Assembly (NCBI RefSeq): GCF_021026335.1
Contig: NZ_JAJNCY010000005.1
Coordinates: forward strand, 124,001-188,000
Length of the DNA stretch: 64,000 bases
Direction of reading: 5' to 3'
Source of the DNA: Rhizobium sp. C1
GTDB lineage: Bacteria > Pseudomonadota > Alphaproteobacteria > Rhizobiales > Rhizobiaceae
The translations under genes and the position numbers were made by a program. The notes beneath the pieces are model-generated. The model was not told the DNA's origin, did not search any database, and saw only the letters and a program-made list of their open reading frames with translations. Every line of letters begins with the position of its first letter. Position 1 is the stretch's first letter. Shown here one piece after another: positions 1 to 9,299 of this stretch.

Positions 1-44
1 TTCAGTCGCACGGCTGATCCGCATCGCAGTGAAGGAACGTCACG

Positions 45-1253
45 ATGTCCCGTAGCCAGTCCAAGAGACGTTTGCAGGCGTACCTGCTGGCGGTTTCCGT
101 CTTCGCTTTCGCCACGTCCGCGAGCCGCGCGCAAGAGGCTCCGGCAATGCCGCCGCCGGCCGTTGGCGTCCTCGACCTCAAGGCTCATGCCGTTCCGGTC
201 GTCAGCGAACTTCCAGGCCGTGTCGCCGCGACCCGCGTGTCCGAAGTTCGCCCCCGTGTGTCCGGCATCCTGCAGGAGAGAGTGTTCCAGCAGGGAACCA
301 AGGTGAACCAGGGCGACGTGCTCTACCGCATCGATTCGCGGCTTTTCCGGGTCCGTGTCGAGAGCGCCGAAGCGTCGCTTCGCCGGGCAGAAGCCACGCG
401 CGACAATGCCAAGGTGCAGTTCGAGCGGCAGAAGACGCTGCGCGAGCGCAACGTGGCAAGCGGCATCGACTTCGACAACGCCTCCGTCGCGCTGGCCCAG
501 TCCGAAGCCGACGTTGCGCTGGCACAGGCGGCTCTGGACGAAGCCAAGATCAACCTCGACTACACGGAAGTCCGCGCGCCCATCTCCGGCATCATCGGAG
601 GCGCGCTGGTGACGGAAGGCGCGCTGGTGACGGCTGACGGAACGGCAAATCTTGCGCTGATTCAGCAGATCGACCCTGTTTATGTCGACTTCACACAGTC
701 GGCTCAGGACCTGATCGCCCTTCGCCGGGCCGTCAGCGAAGGCAAGCTCGAAAGCCCGAAGCCTGGCGAGGCCCGTGTTTCGCTTGTCTTCGACAACGGG
801 ACGACCTATCCCGAAAAGGGCAAGCTGCTCTTCTCCAGCGCCAGTGTCGATCCAACGACCGGCCAAGTGACGCTGCGCGCCGAATTCCCCAATCCGCGGA
901 CGGAGCTGCTGCCCGGCATGTATGTCCGCATTCGCATCGAGCAGGCTATCCAGCAGGGCGCCATCACGATTCCGCAACGGTCGGTTCTCAGAACGCAGGA
1001 TGGCAGACCGCAGGTCTATGTGGTGGCCGCTGATGGCACCGCCAAGCTGCGCGACGTCAAGCTCGGCCAGTCGCTCGATCAGGACTGGGTTGTCGAATCC
1101 GGTCTCAAGGAAGGCGAAAAGCTGATCGTTGATGGTGTTCAGAAGGTGCAGCCCGATGGCAAGGTCGTGCCGCAGCCGTGGGCGCCGGAAAAACCGAACC
1201 AGCCTCAGCCGCCGGCCGATGCCGGCAAGACCCCGACCGCTCAGGCCAAGTAG
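45..1253 (+). CDS. RND efflux periplasmic adaptor (membrane fusion protein)
   Basis: AcrA/MexA/HlyD-type adaptor of 402 residues that would link an inner-membrane RND pump to an outer-membrane channel. The N-terminus has a basic stretch and a hydrophobic segment ending near Ala-Ser-Arg-Ala-Gln (about residues 12-30). There is no lipobox Cys, so it is probably secreted but not lipidated. A lipoyl-like half follows (PRVSGILQERVFQQGTKV), then a long Ala/Glu/Gln-rich coiled-coil hairpin (about 105-165), the second lipoyl half (VRAPISGIIGG), a beta-barrel region and a Pro-rich C-terminal tail. The pump gene begins 8 nt after its stop, so the two form an operon. No TolC-type gene or local regulator is visible; a regulator may lie before the window. 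Confidence 0.95.
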   Translation: MSRSQSKRRLQAYLLAVSVFAFATSASRAQEAPAMPPPAVGVLDLKAHAVPVVSELPGRVAATRVSEVRPRVSGILQERVFQQGTKVNQGDVLYRIDSRLFRVRVESAEASLRRAEATRDNAKVQFERQKTLRERNVASGIDFDNASVALAQSEADVALAQAALDEAKINLDYTEVRAPISGIIGGALVTEGALVTADGTANLALIQQIDPVYVDFTQSAQDLIALRRAVSEGKLESPKPGEARVSLVFDNGTTYPEKGKLLFSSASVDPTTGQVTLRAEFPNPRTELLPGMYVRIRIEQAIQQGAITIPQRSVLRTQDGRPQVYVVAADGTAKLRDVKLGQSLDQDWVVESGLKEGEKLIVDGVQKVQPDGKVVPQPWAPEKPNQPQPPADAGKTPTAQAK

Positions 1254-1261
1254 GACGGATC

Positions 1262-4200
1262 ATGGCACAGATATTCATCAGCAGGCCGATCCTGGCCTGG
1301 GTCTTCGCGCTCTTCATTTCGATTGCCGGCCTGATCTCCCTGCCCTTCCTGCCGATCGCGCAGTATCCGCAGGTCGCGCCGCCGCAGCTTTCTATCTCCG
1401 CGACCTATCCCGGCGCATCGCCGCAGGAAATCTACCAGGGTGTGACCCGTCTCATTGAAGACGAACTGAACGGCGTCCAGGGGATCATGTATTTCGAGTC
1501 CACTTCGGACACGGCGGGTATGATCTCCATTAATACAACATTCCGCGCCGGAACCAACATCAACCAGGCTTCGGTCGATGTGCAGAATGCCATCCGTCGC
1601 GTGGAACCGCGCCTGCCCTCCGCCGTCGTGTCGCAGGGCATCAACGTCGAAGAGGCCGCCTCCGGCTTCCTGATGGTGGTGACGCTCACCTCTTCGGACG
1701 GCAGCATGGATGACGTGGCGCTCGGCGACTACCTGAACCGCAACGTGCTTGGCGAAATCCGCCGCATCCCCGGCGTCGGTCGCGCACAGCTCTTCGCCGC
1801 GCAACGCGCGCTGCGTATCTGGATCGATCCAGACAAGATGGTCGGTCTCAATCTGACGACCACCGATATCGGCAATGCCATCCGGGCCCAGAATGCCCAG
1901 GTCGCCGCCGGCCAGATCGGCGCAGCCCCGAACCCCGTGACGCAGGACCTGACGGCCTCCGTCATCGTCAAGGGTCAGCTGAGCGATCCGAAAGCCTTCG
2001 GCGATATCATCCTGCGCGCCAATTCCGATGGCAGCACGGTGCGCCTGAAGGACGTCGCGCGCATCGAACTGGGCGCCGAAACCTACAATTTCTCGAGCCG
2101 CGTCAACGGACAGCCGAGCGCTGCCATGGGCATCCAGCTCTCCTCCACAGGCAACGCGGTTGCGACCTCGTCCGCCGTGAAGGCAAAAATGGAAGAACTG
2201 TCGAAATTCTTCCCGAAGGGCGTCGTCTATTCCACCCCTTATGACACAAGCCCCTTCGTGCAGGCATCCATCGAGAAGGTGTTCCACACGCTGATCGAGG
2301 CCGTCGCGCTGGTCTTCGTGGTCATGCTGATCTTCCTGCAGAATTTCCGCTACACGCTGATCCCGACGATCGTCGTGCCGGTGGCGCTCTTGGGAACGCT
2401 GTCGATCATGTATGCGACCGGGTTCTCCATCAACGTGCTCACCATGTTCGCCATGGTTCTGGCCATCGGCATCCTGGTCGACGACGCGATCGTCGTCGTC
2501 GAAAATGTCGAGCGCATCATGGCGGAGGAAGGGCTGTCGCCGAAGCAGGCGACGCGCAAGGCCATGTCGCAGATCACCGGCGCCATTCTCGGCATCACGC
2601 TGGTTCTCACCTGCGTCTTCGTGCCGATGGCCTTCTTCCCCGGATCGACCGGCATCATCTATCGCCAGTTCTCGCTGACCATGGTCGTCTCGATCCTGTT
2701 CTCGGCCTTCCTGGCGCTGTCGCTGACGCCCGCACTCTGCGCCACCTTCCTGAAGCCCATCACGAAGGATCATCACGAGAAGAAGGGCCTGGCCGGCTGG
2801 TTCAATCGCGGGTTCTCCGGGCTGACCAAGGGTTATGTCAGGACCACCGGAAGCTTCACCCGCCGCGCGGGGCGGATGATGGTCATCTATCTGGCCCTCG
2901 TCGTCGGCCTTGGCTATCTCTATGTCCAGCTTCCTTCCGGCTTCGTACCCGCCGAAGACCAGGGCAACCTGCTCGTCAATATCGAGGGCCCGCCGGAAGC
3001 CAGCGCCAACCGCACCAAGGCAACGGTCGAGCAGATCGAAAAGCTTCTGAAGGCCGAAGGGGCCGTGCGCGATGTCATCGCCATCCAGGGCTTCAGCTTC
3101 TCCGGCACCGGCCCCAACGCGGCGTTGATGTTCGTCACGTTGAAGGACTGGAGCGAGCGCGGCGCCAACAATTCGGCGCAGGATATCGCCAACCGGATGA
3201 ACATGAAGCTCTTCGGGCTCAAGGATGCCACGAGTTTCGCGCTCTCGCCGCCTCCCATTCCGGGTTTCGGCGCCACGGGCGGCTTCTCCTTCCGCCTGCA
3301 GGACCGCAACGGTGTGGGTCAGGCAACGCTTTCTGCTGCCGCCGCAGAACTCATGCAGAAGGCGAACGCCGGAAAGCTGGTGAAGAACATGCGCATTGAG
3401 GGTCTGCCTGATGCTGCGCAGGTTCTCCTGGTGATCGACCGCGAGAAGGCCAACACGTTCGGTGTGAGCTTCAGCGACATCAACAACACGATCAGCGCCA
3501 ACCTTGGCTCGTCCTATATCAACGACTTCCCGAATGCGGGCCGCATGCAGCGCGTCATCGTGCAGGCCCGCGACAACAGCCGTCTTCAGGCAGAAGACCT
3601 GTTGAAGCTGAACGTGCGCAATGCAAGCGGCGGCATGGTTCCGCTCTCCTCCTTTGCGATTGCGCAATGGCAGAAGGGCTCGCCGCAGCTTGTCGGCTAT
3701 AACGGTTATCCGACAATCCGCATCTCGGGCGAACCGGCCGAAGGTGTCTCTTCCGGTGCCGCGATCGCCGAAATGGAGAAGCTTGCGAGCACCCTGCCGG
3801 CCGGGATCGGCTATGAATGGACCGGCCAGACGCTGGAAGAAATCAAGTCCGGCTCGCAGGCGCCGTTCCTCTTCGGCCTCAGCCTCCTCTTCGTCTTCCT
3901 GCTGCTGGCAGGGCTTTACGAAAGCTGGTCGATCCCTCTCTCGGTGATGCTTGTCGTGCCGCTCGGCCTCATCGGCTCCGTGCTCGCGGTGACCGGGGTG
4001 CATATGCCGAACGACATCTACTTCAAGGTCGGCCTCATCGCGATTATCGGGCTTTCCGCGAAAAACGCCATCCTGATCATCGAGTTCGCCAAGGACCATT
4101 ATGCCGAAGGCATGTCGCTACTGGATGCGGCGATCGAGGCGGCGCGCCTGCGCTTCCGCCCGATCGTGATGACGTCGCTCGCCTTCACCCTTGGCGTTGT

Positions 4201-4417
4201 GCCGCTGGCGATTGCAAGCGGCGCCAGCGCGGCCAGCCAGAACGCCATCGGGATCACGGTTCTCGGCGGCATGATCTCGGCCACACTGCTGGCGGTCGTG
4301 TTCGTACCCGCCTTCTTCGTCTTCGTGCTCCGGCTCTTCCGGACGAAGAGGCCCGATCCGGAAACCATACCCGGCCATCATACGGCACCCTCGGTCGACC
4401 CCACCGACGTGCCGTAG
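1262..4417 (+). CDS. RND multidrug efflux transporter, inner-membrane pump (AcrB/MexB type)
   Basis: Proton-driven trimeric exporter of 1051 residues, the normal size for the HAE1 family. The N-terminus MAQIFISRPILAWVFALF is the typical first transmembrane helix. The porter-domain signature (GASPQEIYQGV, then GTNINQASVDVQNAI) follows. The proton-relay Asp pair is in helix 4 (GILVDDAIVVVENVER). A second repeat of the fold ends in helices with GLSAKNAILIIEFAK. I chose ATG 1262 rather than an in-frame start at 1178, because 1178 lies inside the adaptor gene and 1262 begins exactly at the conserved N-terminus. Substrate range cannot be read from the sequence. Confidence 0.96.
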   Translation: MAQIFISRPILAWVFALFISIAGLISLPFLPIAQYPQVAPPQLSISATYPGASPQEIYQGVTRLIEDELNGVQGIMYFESTSDTAGMISINTTFRAGTNINQASVDVQNAIRRVEPRLPSAVVSQGINVEEAASGFLMVVTLTSSDGSMDDVALGDYLNRNVLGEIRRIPGVGRAQLFAAQRALRIWIDPDKMVGLNLTTTDIGNAIRAQNAQVAAGQIGAAPNPVTQDLTASVIVKGQLSDPKAFGDIILRANSDGSTVRLKDVARIELGAETYNFSSRVNGQPSAAMGIQLSSTGNAVATSSAVKAKMEELSKFFPKGVVYSTPYDTSPFVQASIEKVFHTLIEAVALVFVVMLIFLQNFRYTLIPTIVVPVALLGTLSIMYATGFSINVLTMFAMVLAIGILVDDAIVVVENVERIMAEEGLSPKQATRKAMSQITGAILGITLVLTCVFVPMAFFPGSTGIIYRQFSLTMVVSILFSAFLALSLTPALCATFLKPITKDHHEKKGLAGWFNRGFSGLTKGYVRTTGSFTRRAGRMMVIYLALVVGLGYLYVQLPSGFVPAEDQGNLLVNIEGPPEASANRTKATVEQIEKLLKAEGAVRDVIAIQGFSFSGTGPNAALMFVTLKDWSERGANNSAQDIANRMNMKLFGLKDATSFALSPPPIPGFGATGGFSFRLQDRNGVGQATLSAAAAELMQKANAGKLVKNMRIEGLPDAAQVLLVIDREKANTFGVSFSDINNTISANLGSSYINDFPNAGRMQRVIVQARDNSRLQAEDLLKLNVRNASGGMVPLSSFAIAQWQKGSPQLVGYNGYPTIRISGEPAEGVSSGAAIAEMEKLASTLPAGIGYEWTGQTLEEIKSGSQAPFLFGLSLLFVFLLLAGLYESWSIPLSVMLVVPLGLIGSVLAVTGVHMPNDIYFKVGLIAIIGLSAKNAILIIEFAKDHYAEGMSLLDAAIEAARLRFRPIVMTSLAFTLGVVPLAIASGASAASQNAIGITVLGGMISATLLAVVFVPAFFVFVLRLFRTKRPDPETIPGHHTAPSVDPTDVP

Positions 4418-4422
4418 CCATG

Positions 4423-4490
4423 AACCGACCGGAGCCCCCCAAAACCGGTCGGTTCTAGCCCCACCCTCTTCCTTTGCCGGGGGTGGGGCA
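4423..4490 (+). terminator. Two consecutive hairpins after the RND operon
   Basis: A perfect 10-bp inverted repeat (AACCGACCGG at 4423-4432 with CCGGTCGGTT at 4445-4454) lies 5 nt after the pump stop. A second stem follows (GCCCCACCC at 4458-4466 with GGGTGGGGC at 4481-4489), then a pyrimidine-rich ACCCTCTTTTC. The second stem is the better intrinsic terminator, though its T-run is interrupted. Confidence 0.7.
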
Positions 4491-4580
4491 CCCTCTTTTC
4501 CCATCCGGAACAGACGCCGCTCAATCTGGTTAGAGCGGCGCATACACAGGCGCCGTTGCGCCCAACGGAAGGAAGAGACG

Positions 4581-5096
4581 ATGCAGGACAGTTCGGAAAT
4601 CCGCGATATTTTCGTGACGGGGCTCAAGAATGCCCACGCCATGGAAAACCAGGCGCTTTCAATCATGAAGCCGCAGCTTTCGCGGATCGAAAATTACCCG
4701 GATGTCGCCGCCCGGCTCGAAACACATATCCGTGAAACCGAAGGCCAACTCGAACGGCTCGGCACAATTCTCGACAGTCTCGGCGAGAACAATTCAACGC
4801 TCAAGGATACGGCGCTCTCCCTGACCGGCACTCTCGCGGCTCTGGGGCATGCGATTGCCGGCGACGAAATCCTCAAGAACAGTTTCGCCAATTTTGCGTT
4901 CGAAAACTACGAGATCGCCGCCTATCAGTCATTGATCGCTATTGGTGCGCGTGGCGGCTATTCTGCCACCATCGAGCCGTTGCGAAAAAACCTCGATGAG
5001 GAAATCGACATGGCGCGATGGCTGGACAGCAATCTGGAGAAACTGACTCTGAAATTTTTGGCCCGGCGGCAGGCGAACGTGACGGCCAAAACCTGA
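4581..5096 (+). CDS. DUF892 (YciE/YciF-type) ferritin-like protein
   Basis: A protein of 171 residues, all helical in character, matching the DUF892 ferritin-like family. The opening IRDIFVTGLKNAHAMENQAL and the helix-3 stretch FENYEIAAYQSLIAIG carry the Glu/His residues expected to bind a diiron centre (for example E37 region HIRETEGQLERL and the C-terminal EEIDMARWLDSN). Relatives are stress-induced in enterobacteria; the precise activity is unknown. GGAAGAGA lies just before ATG 4581. It stands alone between the RND terminator and the SARP regulator, with about 125 nt on its 3' side. Confidence 0.85.
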   Translation: MQDSSEIRDIFVTGLKNAHAMENQALSIMKPQLSRIENYPDVAARLETHIRETEGQLERLGTILDSLGENNSTLKDTALSLTGTLAALGHAIAGDEILKNSFANFAFENYEIAAYQSLIAIGARGGYSATIEPLRKNLDEEIDMARWLDSNLEKLTLKFLARRQANVTAKT

Positions 5097-5221
5097 AGCT
5101 CTGTTCCGGCGACATTATATCGCTGATCGTATATATACCGCAGCGGCTATGCCTTGCCGGACATGCGGAAGTTCAATAATCTCTATCGCCATTATCGGTC
5201 TGTATTTCAGCGAAAAAGACA

Positions 5222-6733
5222 ATGGCGGGAGACATCAGCAGCAAGACGGCTAATCTGGCGATGTTCGTCTCGGGCATCGGTCGGCAGGCGACGAGCCTTG
5301 CTGAAGCGCTCCGCCATGTGGCGGACGCGCCGGAAGTGCTGGTGATTTCCGATCATTGGCCGCAGACGAAACCCTTGCGCAGTCGCGGCACAAAACGGAG
5401 GGAGAGCCTGAAGCTCATGTCGTTTCGCGATGCCGGGTTTCTCGAAACGCCGATCTCGTTCAAGACCATCCTGCAGCGTGTAACAACCTGGGTCGAGTCC
5501 GTGGAGCGCCGTGAACACTCGGTGCTCATCGTCGACATGAGCTGGACGCTCGCCACCAATTCGGCGGCGGCCAATTTCGAGACATGGACGGAAATTGCCG
5601 AGCGGCTGGCCGATACGATCGGCTGTCCGCTGATCTCGCTCTACAATCGTAACCTGATGATTGACGAGCAGTTGCTGACCGCGCTGCGCGGCCATCCGCA
5701 GATCCTGACCGAAGCCGGCCTGCATGACAATCCGCACTGGCTGCCGGCTAAGCTTCTGACGCGTGGCACGCTGCGCCAGCAGGTTGATCACTGGCTCAAT
5801 GCACTTTCACCCGACCTTGCGCCGGCCTCCGGCGATAGTGAAATCCATGCCGCCGAAGGCGCCGACCCCATGTGGCTGTTGCGCAAGACGGCGGAGGAGC
5901 CAGCCTTTGCCGGCTTCGAGGCGCGCGACCGCTGGAAGATCCGCTGCTTCGGGCGGCTGCGCATCTATCGCAATGACGGGTCGCAGATCATCTGGGACAC
6001 GCCGGGCGGCGCGACACGCAAGACGAAGACTCTCTTTGCGTATCTGCTCCAGAAGGGTGGCGAAGGGGCGAGCGCCGATGAACTGACCGACCTCCTCTGG
6101 CCGGAGGCGGAAACGGTCGAGGCCGGGCGGAACCGGCTTTATCATACAGTGCGTTATCTTCGCGCCGCGCTGAGCCAGGATGGCGACAAGCAGGGTGCGA
6201 CATATCTCATCCGCGATTCCTCGCGTTATGTGCTGGTGCCGCCGGACAAGAGCTGGCTCGATATTTCGACCTTCGAACAGCTCTGCCGCCAGTCGATCAC
6301 CCATATGAAGGCCGGCGCGCTGGACGAGGCGATGATCTGTCTTCAGGCCGCCGACCGGCTCTATACGGGCGACCTCTTCGCCGATATTCCGCCGGAATAT
6401 GCCGACGACAACGAGCGCGACTGGTGCTGGTCCAAGCGCTACTGGCTGCGCGAAATGTTTTTCAAGGTGCAGCGCAACGCCGCTAGCATCTACCGCCAGC
6501 GGCAGGACTATTCGGCAGCGCTCGCCCATTGCCAGAAGGCGCTGAATATCGATCCGGTCTGCGAGATCGCGCATGAAGAGGCGATGCGGGTCTTTGCTGC
6601 CCAGGGCCGTCCGGAGGCGATCGACCGGCAGTACAAGCTTTATCTCGGTTCGCTCACCCATTTCGACGACCGGCCAAAGAGTGCCGCGGTCAAGGCCACC
6701 TATGACGCATTGAAGGCGGGAAGGCAGGCCTGA
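5222..6733 (+). CDS. MEDS-like sensor fused to SARP/BTAD transcriptional activator
   Basis: A 503-residue regulator in three parts. Residues about 20-200 resemble the MEDS (DcmR) sensory domain: a VLIVDMSW strand, CPLISLYNRNLM, then the hallmark ALRGHPQIL...NPHWLP at about 154-175. Residues about 238-340 form an OmpR/SARP winged helix (IRCFGRLRIY, KTKTLFAYLL, ELTDLLWPEAE, RLYHTVRYLR). Residues about 345-500 form a bacterial transcriptional-activation domain with TPR-like helices. There is no receiver domain and no ATPase, so ligand sensing probably lies in the N-terminus. It sits directly before the P450 operon, and both oxygenase operons have 11-bp-spaced direct repeats of the kind SARP proteins bind. 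The ribosome-binding site before ATG 5222 is weak (AAAAAGA). SARP proteins are mainly known from actinomycetes, so this fusion is notable here. Confidence 0.8.
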   Translation: MAGDISSKTANLAMFVSGIGRQATSLAEALRHVADAPEVLVISDHWPQTKPLRSRGTKRRESLKLMSFRDAGFLETPISFKTILQRVTTWVESVERREHSVLIVDMSWTLATNSAAANFETWTEIAERLADTIGCPLISLYNRNLMIDEQLLTALRGHPQILTEAGLHDNPHWLPAKLLTRGTLRQQVDHWLNALSPDLAPASGDSEIHAAEGADPMWLLRKTAEEPAFAGFEARDRWKIRCFGRLRIYRNDGSQIIWDTPGGATRKTKTLFAYLLQKGGEGASADELTDLLWPEAETVEAGRNRLYHTVRYLRAALSQDGDKQGATYLIRDSSRYVLVPPDKSWLDISTFEQLCRQSITHMKAGALDEAMICLQAADRLYTGDLFADIPPEYADDNERDWCWSKRYWLREMFFKVQRNAASIYRQRQDYSAALAHCQKALNIDPVCEIAHEEAMRVFAAQGRPEAIDRQYKLYLGSLTHFDDRPKSAAVKATYDALKAGRQA

Positions 6734-6759
6734 AACGCGACCAAAGGCCGCCCTTCCCG

Positions 6760-6793
6760 GCCTAAAGATAAACCAAAGATGGATGGCTAATGT
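6760..6793 (+). promoter_or_regulatory. Predicted SARP-type operator and promoter of the P450 operon
   Basis: Two direct repeats 11 bp apart (GCCTAAAGATA at 6760-6770 and AACCAAAGATG at 6771-6781) share CNAAAGAT. Seven nt after the second AAAGAT is TAATGT (6788-6793), a plausible -10. The same arrangement, with identical spacing, precedes the diiron monooxygenase operon at 16296-16329. A further CCAAAG lies at 6741-6746. SARP activators bind such helical-turn-spaced repeats in place of a -35 element; assigning this site to the 5222 regulator is inference. Confidence 0.6.
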
Positions 6794-6840
6794 CATCTTC
6801 ATCACGGGGCTTCGAAGCCCTTCTGTCATGGGAGGAAACA

Positions 6841-8097
6841 ATGACAGCGACATCGGCTGCGGCACGTCAGTGCCCGTTTTCGAACGCGTCCAGCGAGTTC
6901 GATCCGTTCGACATGCAGGACCCTTTCGCCTTCTACGAATGGGCACGCGCCGAACATCCCGTCTTCTATTCGGACGACATCGGCTATCACGTCGTTACCC
7001 GTTATTCCGACATAAAGGCCGTGTTCGACAACTGGCAGGTTTTTGCTTCCGATAATGCACAGGCCCCCGTTCGGCCGATGTGCGCGGAAGGCAAGGAGAT
7101 CATGCGCCAGGGCGGCTTCACCGCCTATTCCGGCCTCTCGGCCCGCGTTCCGCCAGACCACACTCGCATCCGCAAGATCGCGCAGACCTGCTTCGGTCCC
7201 CGCCGCTTTAAGGCCATCGAGCCGCAGATCCGCGAGATCGTGACCAAGGCGATCGACGCTTTCATCGACAAGGGCAAGGCCGACTTCTTCTCGGAATTTG
7301 CCTATGACGTGCCGGCGCTGGTTCTCTTCAAGCTGGTCGGCGTCCCGGACAGTGATGTTCCCCGCGTCAAAAGCTGGGCGCTCAGCCGCGCGCTGCTGAC
7401 CTGGGCGAACCTCACCGACGACGAACAGTTGCCGCATGCGCGCAACATGGTCGACTACTGGAACTATTGCCAGGCACTGGTGAAGGCGCGCTACGAGACG
7501 CCGTCGGACGACCTGCCGGGCGATCTCGTTCGCCTGAAGCAGGAAGGTGCCGATATCAGCGATGCCGAGATTGCGGGGCTTCTCTATTCCGTGCTCTTCG
7601 CCGGTCATGAAACGACAACGACGCTGATGGCGAATGGCGTTCGCGAGCTGCTGACCTATCGGCAAAACTGGGAAGCGCTGGTGGCCGATCCGTCGCTGAT
7701 CCCCGGCGCGGTCGAGGAAAGCCTGCGCTTCAGCCCCTCCATCGTCGCCTGGCGGCGCCGGGCGACACAGGATGCGGAGATCGGCGGCGTGCCGATCCCG
7801 GCCAATTCCAACATCCTGCTCATCATGGGCTCCGCCAATCGCGACGACAGCGTGTTTAGCGAGCCGGACCGCTTCGACATCCGCCGGACGAATGCCCGCA
7901 ACCACCTGTCCTTCGGCTATGGCATCCATTTCTGCCTCGGCCAGCAATTGGCCAAGCTGGAATTCGGCATCGCACTGGAGGAACTGACGCGTCGTCTGCC
8001 GGACATGCGCCTGAAGCAGGACCAGAGCTTTGACTTCGTCCGCAACATTTCCTTCCGGGTGCCGACGGCTTTGCATGTGGAGTGGCCGGTCGGCTGA
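6841..8097 (+). CDS. Cytochrome P450 (bacterial class I)
   Basis: A soluble haem monooxygenase of 418 residues. The oxygen-binding I-helix motif AGHETT is at 254-259, the ExxR pair at E293/R296, and the haem loop FGYGIHFCLGQ has its proximal Cys at 365. There is no fused reductase, and a putidaredoxin-type ferredoxin (14623-14940) and reductase (14944-16164) in the same operon supply electrons, as in camphor and terpineol P450 systems. I chose ATG 6841, preceded by GGAGGAAA, over in-frame ATG 6790, because 6790 overlaps the predicted -10. Substrate is unknown; a small hydrophobic compound, or the product of the diiron monooxygenase, is the likely target. Confidence 0.93.
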   Translation: MTATSAAARQCPFSNASSEFDPFDMQDPFAFYEWARAEHPVFYSDDIGYHVVTRYSDIKAVFDNWQVFASDNAQAPVRPMCAEGKEIMRQGGFTAYSGLSARVPPDHTRIRKIAQTCFGPRRFKAIEPQIREIVTKAIDAFIDKGKADFFSEFAYDVPALVLFKLVGVPDSDVPRVKSWALSRALLTWANLTDDEQLPHARNMVDYWNYCQALVKARYETPSDDLPGDLVRLKQEGADISDAEIAGLLYSVLFAGHETTTTLMANGVRELLTYRQNWEALVADPSLIPGAVEESLRFSPSIVAWRRRATQDAEIGGVPIPANSNILLIMGSANRDDSVFSEPDRFDIRRTNARNHLSFGYGIHFCLGQQLAKLEFGIALEELTRRLPDMRLKQDQSFDFVRNISFRVPTALHVEWPVG

Positions 8098-8171
8098 GGA
8101 GCGACCGGTTACTTTGAAAACAGCATGAACAAGAGGGATGGGCGCCCAAAGCCTGTCCGGGAGAGAGATCA

Positions 8172-9254
8172 ATGACAGCCGCAAACCATAACCACTACAT
8201 CCTTGCCTTCGATCAGGCGTCGGAAGCCGATTTTCCGAAGATGGGCGGCAAATGCGCCAGCCTTGCCCGCATGATCGCCGCCGGTGTCGCCGTGCCGGCC
8301 GGCTTTGCGGTGCTGACGGATGCCTATGCGGAATTCCTCGACATTTCGGGCCTGAAGCCCGTGCTTCAAGGCATCATCGACAGTATCGAGATCGGCAATG
8401 TCGCCGATGAGGCGATGAAGGCGGCTGCGATCCGCGAGAAAATCTGCTCGACACCGCTGCCCTCCCGTATCGAGGCTTCGATCCGCAGCGCCTATGTCGA
8501 CATGTCGCCCTCGGACGATCTGCCGGTGGCGGTGCGCTCCTCGGCGACGGCCGAAGACCTGCCGGATGCGAGCTTTGCCGGTCAGCAGGACACCTATCTC
8601 TGGGTGACGGGCGCTGACGATGTTGTGAAGCAGGTCCGCGCCTGCTGGGCGAGCCTCTTCAATGCTCGCGCCATTTCCTATCGCGCCAAGAACAATCTCG
8701 GCCAGCTTGAAGTGCTGATGAGCGTCGCTGTGCAGAAGATGGTCAATGCCAAGGCGGCCGGTGTCGCGATGACGCTCGACCCGATCAATGGCGACCGCAC
8801 CAAGATCGTCATCGACTCCGCCTTCGGCCTCGGCGAGCCGGTCGTGTCCGGCGAGATCACGCCCGACAACTTCGTCGTCGAAAAGGTCATGATGCAGGTC
8901 ACGAAGCGGCGCATCGCCGAGAAGGACCACGAACTCGTCGCCGATCGCGCACTTCGCCGTACCGTTGATCGCGTCATCGAACCGGAGCGGCGGACGCTGC
9001 CCTCGCTCAGCGATGGCGAGGTCATTGCGGTTGCGGGCCTTGCCAAGTCGCTGGAGCGCAAGATGGGCTGCCCGCAGGACGTGGAATGGGCGATCGATGC
9101 CGATCTTCCGGATGGCGCGAACCTTGTCGCGCTGCAAAGCCGCCCGGAAACCGTCTGGAGCCAGAAGAAGGCGCAAGCGCCGGCCAAGACCTATGCCATG
9201 GGGATCGAGGGTGTTCTCGGAACGCTGATGTCGCCCCTGTCGGCCAAGAGCTGA
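8172..9254 (+). CDS. PEP-synthase-like dikinase, ATP-binding subunit (phenylphosphate synthase PpsB-like)
   Basis: A 360-residue protein equivalent to only the N-terminal ATP-binding (PPDK_N) domain of PEP synthase. It has KMGGKCASLARM near the start, AVRSSATAEDLPDASFAGQQ (about 119-138), the DSAFGLGEPVVSGEI segment and the terminal LQSRPET. The swivelling His domain is encoded separately by the next gene. The family splits ATP to AMP and phosphate, loading phosphate onto the partner's His. This two-protein layout and these sizes (about 39 and 67 kDa) match phenylphosphate synthase of anaerobic phenol degraders rather than PEP synthase itself. A rifampicin-phosphotransferase-like split enzyme is the alternative. 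The acceptor is probably an alcohol or phenol made by the neighbouring oxygenases. Confidence 0.82.
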   Translation: MTAANHNHYILAFDQASEADFPKMGGKCASLARMIAAGVAVPAGFAVLTDAYAEFLDISGLKPVLQGIIDSIEIGNVADEAMKAAAIREKICSTPLPSRIEASIRSAYVDMSPSDDLPVAVRSSATAEDLPDASFAGQQDTYLWVTGADDVVKQVRACWASLFNARAISYRAKNNLGQLEVLMSVAVQKMVNAKAAGVAMTLDPINGDRTKIVIDSAFGLGEPVVSGEITPDNFVVEKVMMQVTKRRIAEKDHELVADRALRRTVDRVIEPERRTLPSLSDGEVIAVAGLAKSLERKMGCPQDVEWAIDADLPDGANLVALQSRPETVWSQKKAQAPAKTYAMGIEGVLGTLMSPLSAKS

Positions 9255-9299
9255 CCCACCAGATTGAAGAATTGAACGCGGTTCAAGGAGGAGAGACCC

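Noticed and set aside
1241-4099. 952-codon open frame on the minus strand
   Set aside because: It lies wholly antisense to the RND pump gene and has a composition typical of a GC-rich shadow frame (His/Asp/Arg-rich), with no domain I recognise.
6790-6840. Upstream in-frame ATG for the P450 (17 extra residues)
   Set aside because: It overlaps the predicted -10 and has no ribosome-binding site, while ATG 6841 has GGAGGAAA.
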